A DNA stretch of 8,100 nt from Pseudobdellovibrio sp. GTDB taxonomy: Bacteria; Bdellovibrionota; Bdellovibrionia; Bdellovibrionales; Bdellovibrionaceae. The stretch's first letter is position 1; the number at the start of each line of letters is the position of its first letter. Position numbers and translations under genes: made by a program. The stretch covers positions 1-8,100 of the forward strand of contig JANWIU010000087.1 in NCBI GenBank assembly GCA_025449725.1, written 5' to 3'. Under the pieces are notes generated by a model. It worked only from the letters and a program-made list of their open reading frames with translations. It was not told the DNA's origin and ran no database searches. This document shows, piece by piece, positions 5,218 to 8,100 of this stretch.

Positions 5218-6336
5218 TTGAAAATTGAAAACGAAAAGATTCTATTGTCATCGTATTTTAATCCTCGGGATTATGATGGTCTTAAGGCAGATCAAAAGGA
5301 AATGCTTTCGTTATTCACCAAATCTTACAGCATTATTGATGTCGTTCAGCATTTTTTCTCAAAACGGCAGTTAGTCTCTTTTATATCTCTGCATGAATTG
5401 ATTTTGTTGTTACTGAAAAAAAATGCGATAGCCAACATTTCTTTTCCTCCTTATTTTCAAGGTACGACTAAGGCCCAAAGTGATGCCGGATTTTTTGATC
5501 GGTTGGCTGAAAAAATCCTGGAAATGCAAAATATCAAAAAGGCCGACAAAAATAAGATTAAAGAGATTCCTTTTTTTCGATCTTTAAGTCCTGAGCTTCT
5601 TGATATATTCTTACAAAATTCAAGTGTTGTTCCGGTCACGGCCGGAATCACTTTCTTGCAAGAAGGCGCTAAGACCAGATCCTTACTGGTTCTGTTAAGC
5701 GGACAAGCCACGGTCTATAAAAGAAACAACAATGGTCAGTTGGCAAAAGTTGTAGTTTTGTCAGAAGGAAGTCTATTCGGTGAAGCCGGATTCTTCTTCG
5801 GCACAGACAGGTCAGCTACAGTCGTTGCGGATCAGGACTGTCAGGTTCTGGTCATAAAGTATGTGCCGGAGTTATATGATTCACTTATTAAGACCGACAA
5901 AGCCCGCCAGCTTCAAAACCGGATTTGGACAATTCACGCTTTATTAAAGGCAGAGACATTCCGGTCGTTGCCGCAAGAGTGTTTCGATGCCTTGATTTTT
6001 GCCGGAGAATTAAAAAGTTTTTTACCGAAGACCGTTATTTGTAAGCAGGGAGAGCTTGGCGAAACCTGCTATGTTATAATTCAGGGTGCGGTTGATGTTG
6101 TCAAAAATCTGAATTTTGTAAGTCGTCTTGAGCAGGGGGACTGCTTTGGCGAGTTAGCATTGATGATGAATCAGGGAATCCGTACAGCTTCTATCCATAC
6201 GGCCGGTGAAGGTATGGTTCTGGAAATTCACAGGAATCAATTTTATAAAATGTTATCAGAAAATCTTCTGTTGGCCTGCGAATTCGAGAAGCTGGCTATC
6301 GAACGAACAATTGAAAATCAAAAGGCCGGGATTTAA
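5218..6336 (+). CDS. protein with two cyclic-nucleotide-binding domains
   Basis: This is a 372-aa soluble protein. Residues about 20-80 form a helical region resembling the winged-helix-like folds that precede signalling domains in related bacteria; this assignment is tentative. CNB1 covers about 118-215, with the phosphate-binding cassette LFGEAGFFFGTDRSAT (Gly188, Glu189, Arg198). CNB2 covers about 247-340, with CFGELALMMNQGIRTAS (Gly311, Glu312, Arg322). Both cassettes keep the Glu and Arg that normally contact the ribose and phosphate of cAMP or cGMP, so both sites could bind ligand. There is no C-terminal HTH of the CRP type, no kinase and no channel segment. The two-CNB layout recalls protein-kinase-A regulatory subunits, but a partner is not visible here. 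It starts at TTG with AGGGTG five bases before. It converges on slyX with a 2-bp gap, and no terminator is visible. Confidence 0.87.
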   Translation: MKIENEKILLSSYFNPRDYDGLKADQKEMLSLFTKSYSIIDVVQHFFSKRQLVSFISLHELILLLLKKNAIANISFPPYFQGTTKAQSDAGFFDRLAEKILEMQNIKKADKNKIKEIPFFRSLSPELLDIFLQNSSVVPVTAGITFLQEGAKTRSLLVLLSGQATVYKRNNNGQLAKVVVLSEGSLFGEAGFFFGTDRSATVVADQDCQVLVIKYVPELYDSLIKTDKARQLQNRIWTIHALLKAETFRSLPQECFDALIFAGELKSFLPKTVICKQGELGETCYVIIQGAVDVVKNLNFVSRLEQGDCFGELALMMNQGIRTASIHTAGEGMVLEIHRNQFYKMLSENLLLACEFEKLAIERTIENQKAGI

Positions 6337-6338
6337 AT

Positions 6339-6548
6339 TTAGTAATGCGGCGGCTTTTCGTTAGCCGGGCCTATATCCAAACCATCGGATTGGCCGGACT
6401 GCAGTTTTTTTTCCAATAGATTCAGCGATTTCTCAAGTTTTTCAATCTGCAATTGCTGTCGGTAGAGACCTTCATTAAGGTCCTCAATAGTACGTTCAGC
6501 GTGAGCTATTTTGATTTCAAGATCGACAAGTCGCTTTTCATCCTGCAT
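6339..6548 (-). CDS. slyX: SlyX family coiled-coil protein
   Basis: This 69-aa protein has charged heptad-like repeats over residues about 1-50 (LEIKIAHAERTIEDLNEGLY, then RQQLQIEKLEKSL), then a short linker and the C-terminal PPHY that is characteristic of SlyX. Length and layout match the family, whose function is not established. ATG 6548 is the only usable ATG: an in-frame stop lies about 20 bases upstream of it. No Shine-Dalgarno sequence is obvious. Its stop lies 2 bp from the stop of the convergent cNMP-binding gene. Confidence 0.88.
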   Translation of the reverse strand: MQDEKRLVDLEIKIAHAERTIEDLNEGLYRQQLQIEKLEKSLNLLEKKLQSGQSDGLDIGPANEKPPHY

Positions 6549-6631
6549 GGCGGGGTTATCGCTTTTTTACATCATGAGGTAAAGAGATTTTTAAGAATAC
6601 AGGTGCGCTTTGTAAGGAAGACAGAAAAGGT

Positions 6632-6659
6632 TTGACCTTTTTTAGAGGTGGGCTAAATA
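6632..6659 (+). promoter_or_regulatory. possible sigma-70 promoter of the 154-aa exported protein gene
   Basis: TTGACC (6632-6637, one mismatch to the -35 consensus) is followed after 16 bases by a weak -10 TAAATA (6654-6659). Transcription would start near 6666, just before the AGGAG site at 6674. The -35 lies inside a weak hairpin. Confidence 0.35.
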
Positions 6660-6683
6660 ACATGTCAAAATTTAGGAGATTTT

Positions 6684-7148
6684 ATGAAATCACTTCTGTC
6701 TGTACTGCTATCGTTTGCCTGCCTAACAGCAAATTCAAAAACTTTAACTCCAGCAGACATCATGAAATCCCCTTTTTGTAAGGAATACGCCTGCGACGAC
6801 ACTTCACCTTATAAAAATCCGGAAGGTCAAATGGCCATGCAACTGCGCTTAGCCAAAGACCCTTTAAATTTAGATCTCTTAATCCTCTTAGAAGGGCCGA
6901 ACTTAAAGCGGGCAACGTTCAAATTTACCAACGATGAAAGTAAAGTTGACCGAAAGGCACTGGTCTCATTGCTTACTTTTCTGTTAGGCCATGCCCCCAA
7001 TGATCAAATCGTAGATAAAATCGCTGCAAACGCAGCAGTAAAGACCAAAAAGGTCGAACTTATGCAAAACGAAAAAGTTGTTCTGGAAAATCTGTCGGTT
7101 ATTAGCGGTAACGTTTTGAAAAAACCGACCGTAGTAATTGAATTGTAA
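6684..7148 (+). CDS. small exported protein of unknown function
   Basis: This 154-aa protein has a strong ribosome site (AGGAG at 6674-6678, five bases before ATG). Residues 1-18 form a signal peptide: Lys2, a Leu-rich core, then ANS before Lys19 as a likely signal-peptidase-I cut. Cys13 lies in the core, but SFAC does not fit a lipobox well, so I treat the protein as periplasmic or secreted rather than lipidated. The mature part has a Cys32-x4-Cys37 pair (PFCKEYACDD), which could form a disulfide, then a mixed alpha/beta-like sequence with alternating Leu/Ile strands (about 63-85 and 120-153). I recognise no family. It appears to be monocistronic, with the slyX gene facing away upstream and an intergenic region of 277 bp downstream. 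Confidence 0.8.
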   Translation: MKSLLSVLLSFACLTANSKTLTPADIMKSPFCKEYACDDTSPYKNPEGQMAMQLRLAKDPLNLDLLILLEGPNLKRATFKFTNDESKVDRKALVSLLTFLLGHAPNDQIVDKIAANAAVKTKKVELMQNEKVVLENLSVISGNVLKKPTVVIEL

Positions 7149-7153
7149 AAATT

Positions 7154-7186
7154 ACTGATTAAGGTTTCATCAGTTAGCCATTTTTT
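7154..7186 (+). terminator. weak hairpin and T-run after the 154-aa protein gene
   Basis: ACTGAT (7154-7159) pairs with ATCAGT (7169-7174) around a 9-base loop, and a TTTTTT run follows after six bases at 7181. The stem is short and AT-rich and the T-run is displaced, so the call is weak. Confidence 0.3.
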
Positions 7187-7307
7187 GTCTTTTATTACGA
7201 AAAAACCCAGGTTGCGTTGAAGTAACTATCTAATTTTACACAGTTTTAAATGCTTCTGCAGTAATGGTCAGTGACTATTTTTTCTAAAATGTGAACTGTT
7301 TTTCTCG

Positions 7308-7316
7308 TGATATAAA
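7308..7316 (+). promoter_or_regulatory. extended -10 promoter candidate for the repeat-protein gene
   Basis: TGATATAAA fits the extended -10 pattern TGn-TATAAT with one mismatch. No good -35 is seen at 17 bp, as is common for extended -10 promoters. Transcription would begin near 7323, giving a leader of about 100 bases. The rest of the 277-bp intergenic region (7149-7425) is AT-rich and holds only a weak hairpin and a palindrome. Confidence 0.4.
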
Positions 7317-7337
7317 AAATTAATATTTCTGAAATTC

Positions 7338-7351
7338 TAAATAGCTATTTA
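7338..7351. repeat. 14-bp perfect palindrome in the leader of the repeat-protein gene
   Basis: TAAATAGCTATTTA reads identically on both strands. It lies about 22 bp downstream of the candidate -10 and 75 bp before the start codon, where it could be an operator for a dimeric repressor. Its AT-rich content makes chance occurrence plausible. Confidence 0.35.
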
Positions 7352-7413
7352 TTAACTCTCAATGTAGTATCCGGCTGTACAAGTTAACTAAAGAAATTAG
7401 TAACGATAATCAA

Positions 7414-7419
7414 AGAGGA
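7414..7419 (+). promoter_or_regulatory. ribosome binding site of the repeat-protein gene
   Basis: AGAGGA lies six bases before ATG 7426 and supports that start. Confidence 0.7.
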
Positions 7420-7425
7420 ATTTCG

Positions 7426-8100
7426 ATGAAAAAAAATCTTATCATCTCGTTAGCAATAGCAATGTATGCAGCACATGTTCATGCGGTAGTAATGCCCGGA
7501 GCAATGGCTCGTAACGCTTACGTCTTCAAAAAAGATTATGAAGATGCATTTAAAGACAACGAAGGCAAAAAAATTGCCGCTCGTAATCGTCATGAAGCTT
7601 CTAAATTTGCAGCTAAAGCAAAAGATCGCGGCATTGAAGGTTTACTTGTTGATGATGAAGAAGATCGCGAACAACGATTCAGCGGTTTATTAGCTTCTAA
7701 CACTGTTACAACTACAACAATTAGCGGTGGAGATACTGACGGCGAAGAAATTATTTCCGGCGGCGGAGACAACCCTCCAGATGATGGTGGCGAAGGCGGC
7801 GGAATAGATAATCCCCCAGATGACGGTGGCGATGACGGTGGCATAGATAATCCTCCAGATGATGGTGGCGATGACGGCAGCAATGACGATGGCAACAATG
7901 GCCACGGCAACGACGACGACCATGATGACGATAGCAATCCAGGCGGCGGCGGTAATGGCGGCGGCATAGATAATCCTCCAGATGATGGTGGCAATGGCGG
8001 CGGCGATGAAGGCAGCAATGACGATGGCAACAACGGCCACGGCAACGACGACGACCATGATGACGATAGCAATCCAGGCGGCGGCGGTAATGGCGGCGGC
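7426..8100 (+). CDS. exported Asp/Gly/Asn-rich repeat protein (3' end outside window)
   Basis: The frame is open for 225 codons from ATG 7426 to the right edge. AGAGGA precedes the start. Residues 1-20 are a clear signal peptide (MKKNLIISLAIAMYAAHVHA, with A-H-A as the cut site). Residues 21-95 are a charged, helix-prone region rich in Lys, Ala, Asp and Glu (for example KKIAARNRHEASKFAAKAKD), then a Thr-rich turn (TVTTTT). From about residue 115 the protein is low-complexity, built from NPPDDGG units and longer blocks containing SNDDGNNGHGNDDDHDDD. The blocks are strongly acidic with many Gly, so metal binding (such as calcium) or an extended surface or matrix role is possible; this is inference. 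It does not match the RTX nonapeptide. The repetitive C-terminal part is much richer in G than the AT-rich start of the gene. No family is recognised, and any anchor or export signal at the C-terminus is not visible. Confidence 0.85.
   Translation, partial: MKKNLIISLAIAMYAAHVHAVVMPGAMARNAYVFKKDYEDAFKDNEGKKIAARNRHEASKFAAKAKDRGIEGLLVDDEEDREQRFSGLLASNTVTTTTISGGDTDGEEIISGGGDNPPDDGGEGGGIDNPPDDGGDDGGIDNPPDDGGDDGSNDDGNNGHGNDDDHDDDSNPGGGGNGGGIDNPPDDGGNGGGDEGSNDDGNNGHGNDDDHDDDSNPGGGGNGGG
7876..7965 (+). repeat. first copy of a near-identical 90-bp direct repeat
   Basis: This copy encodes residues 151-180 and differs from the copy at 8011-8100 by a single base (T at 7899, C at 8034), which leaves the Asn codon synonymous. 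The copies are 135 bp apart. Confidence 0.9.
8011..8100 (+). repeat. second copy of the 90-bp direct repeat
   Basis: This copy encodes residues 196-225 and runs to the last base of the window. The near-identity to 7876-7965 at third codon positions suggests a recent duplication or gene conversion. Confidence 0.9.

Larger units (their letters stand above)
7768..8100 (+). repeat. in-frame NPPDDGG-based tandem repeat array
   Basis: Units begin at 7768 (12 codons), 7804 (13), 7843 (41) and 7966 (at least 45, to the window edge). Each opens with (I)DNPPDDGG. The two long units add a block ending in GGGGNGGG. All unit lengths are multiples of three, so the frame is kept. The array may continue past the window. 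Confidence 0.85.

Noticed and set aside
6625..6643. Hairpin AAAAGGT-TTG-ACCTTTT with T-run as a terminator
   Set aside because: Only three G-C or C-G pairs at most and a 3-base loop, with no plus-strand gene ending nearby; it overlaps a better -35 candidate.
7590..8072. Minus-strand Pro/Ser-rich and Ala/Ile/Val-rich ORFs (7590-8072 and 7690-8058)
   Set aside because: Both are antisense shadows of the repeat array; the plus frame has a ribosome site, a signal peptide and unit lengths that preserve frame.
7768..8100. CRISPR array or RTX calcium-binding repeats
   Set aside because: The repeats are in-frame coding units without unique spacers, and they lack the GGxGxDxxx nonapeptide of RTX proteins.

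Overview
The window looks like chromosomal DNA of a free-living or predatory Gram-negative bacterium, most likely from the Bdellovibrio-like lineages. This is an inference. The support is a lipoprotein signal with a Pro-rich linker on a DUF2334 deacetylase, a SlyX-type protein, a BON-domain stress-type protein beside a DUF3309 mini-membrane protein, orphan receiver and cyclic-nucleotide modules, TTG starts and moderate GC. No tRNA, rRNA, IS element, phage gene or CRISPR array was seen.

Layout. 1-465 (+) is the C-terminal end of a hydrophilic Arg/Ser/Asp/Gly-rich protein, cut by the left edge and followed by a good intrinsic terminator. 573-2633 (+) encodes a 686-aa lipoprotein with a DUF2334 deacetylase-like domain. 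Converging on it with a 4-bp gap is a minus-strand pair: a small histidine-kinase-like protein with a degenerate ATPase domain (4117 to 3443) and a two-receiver response regulator (3459 to 2638), overlapping by 17 bp. Upstream of these, on the same strand, is a 52-aa DUF3309 protein (4390 to 4232). It is transcribed divergently from a BON-domain protein (4515-5087). 5218-6336 (+) encodes a protein with two cyclic-nucleotide-binding domains, converging on a slyX-like gene (6548 to 6339). 6684-7148 (+) is a small exported protein of unknown function. 7426 to the right edge (+) is the start of an exported, extremely Asp/Gly/Asn-rich repeat protein.

Regulation. The most notable non-coding signal is the DUF3309/BON intergenic region. 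It carries two back-to-back sequences with the -24/-12 (GG-N10-GC) architecture of sigma-54 promoters, one per strand. Each lies at a sensible distance upstream of its gene, and each explains why the internal starts (TTG at 4390, ATG at 4515) are preferred over the longer ATG-initiated frames. A weaker match precedes the lipoprotein gene.

How the genes may work together. The kinase-like protein, the dual receiver and the double cNMP-binding protein all lack an output domain. They look like signalling adaptors that need partners elsewhere in the genome. The BON and DUF3309 genes look like a co-regulated envelope or general stress pair. The exported genes (lipoprotein, 154-aa protein, repeat protein) act outside the cytoplasm. 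No complete novel multi-gene system can be proved from this window.
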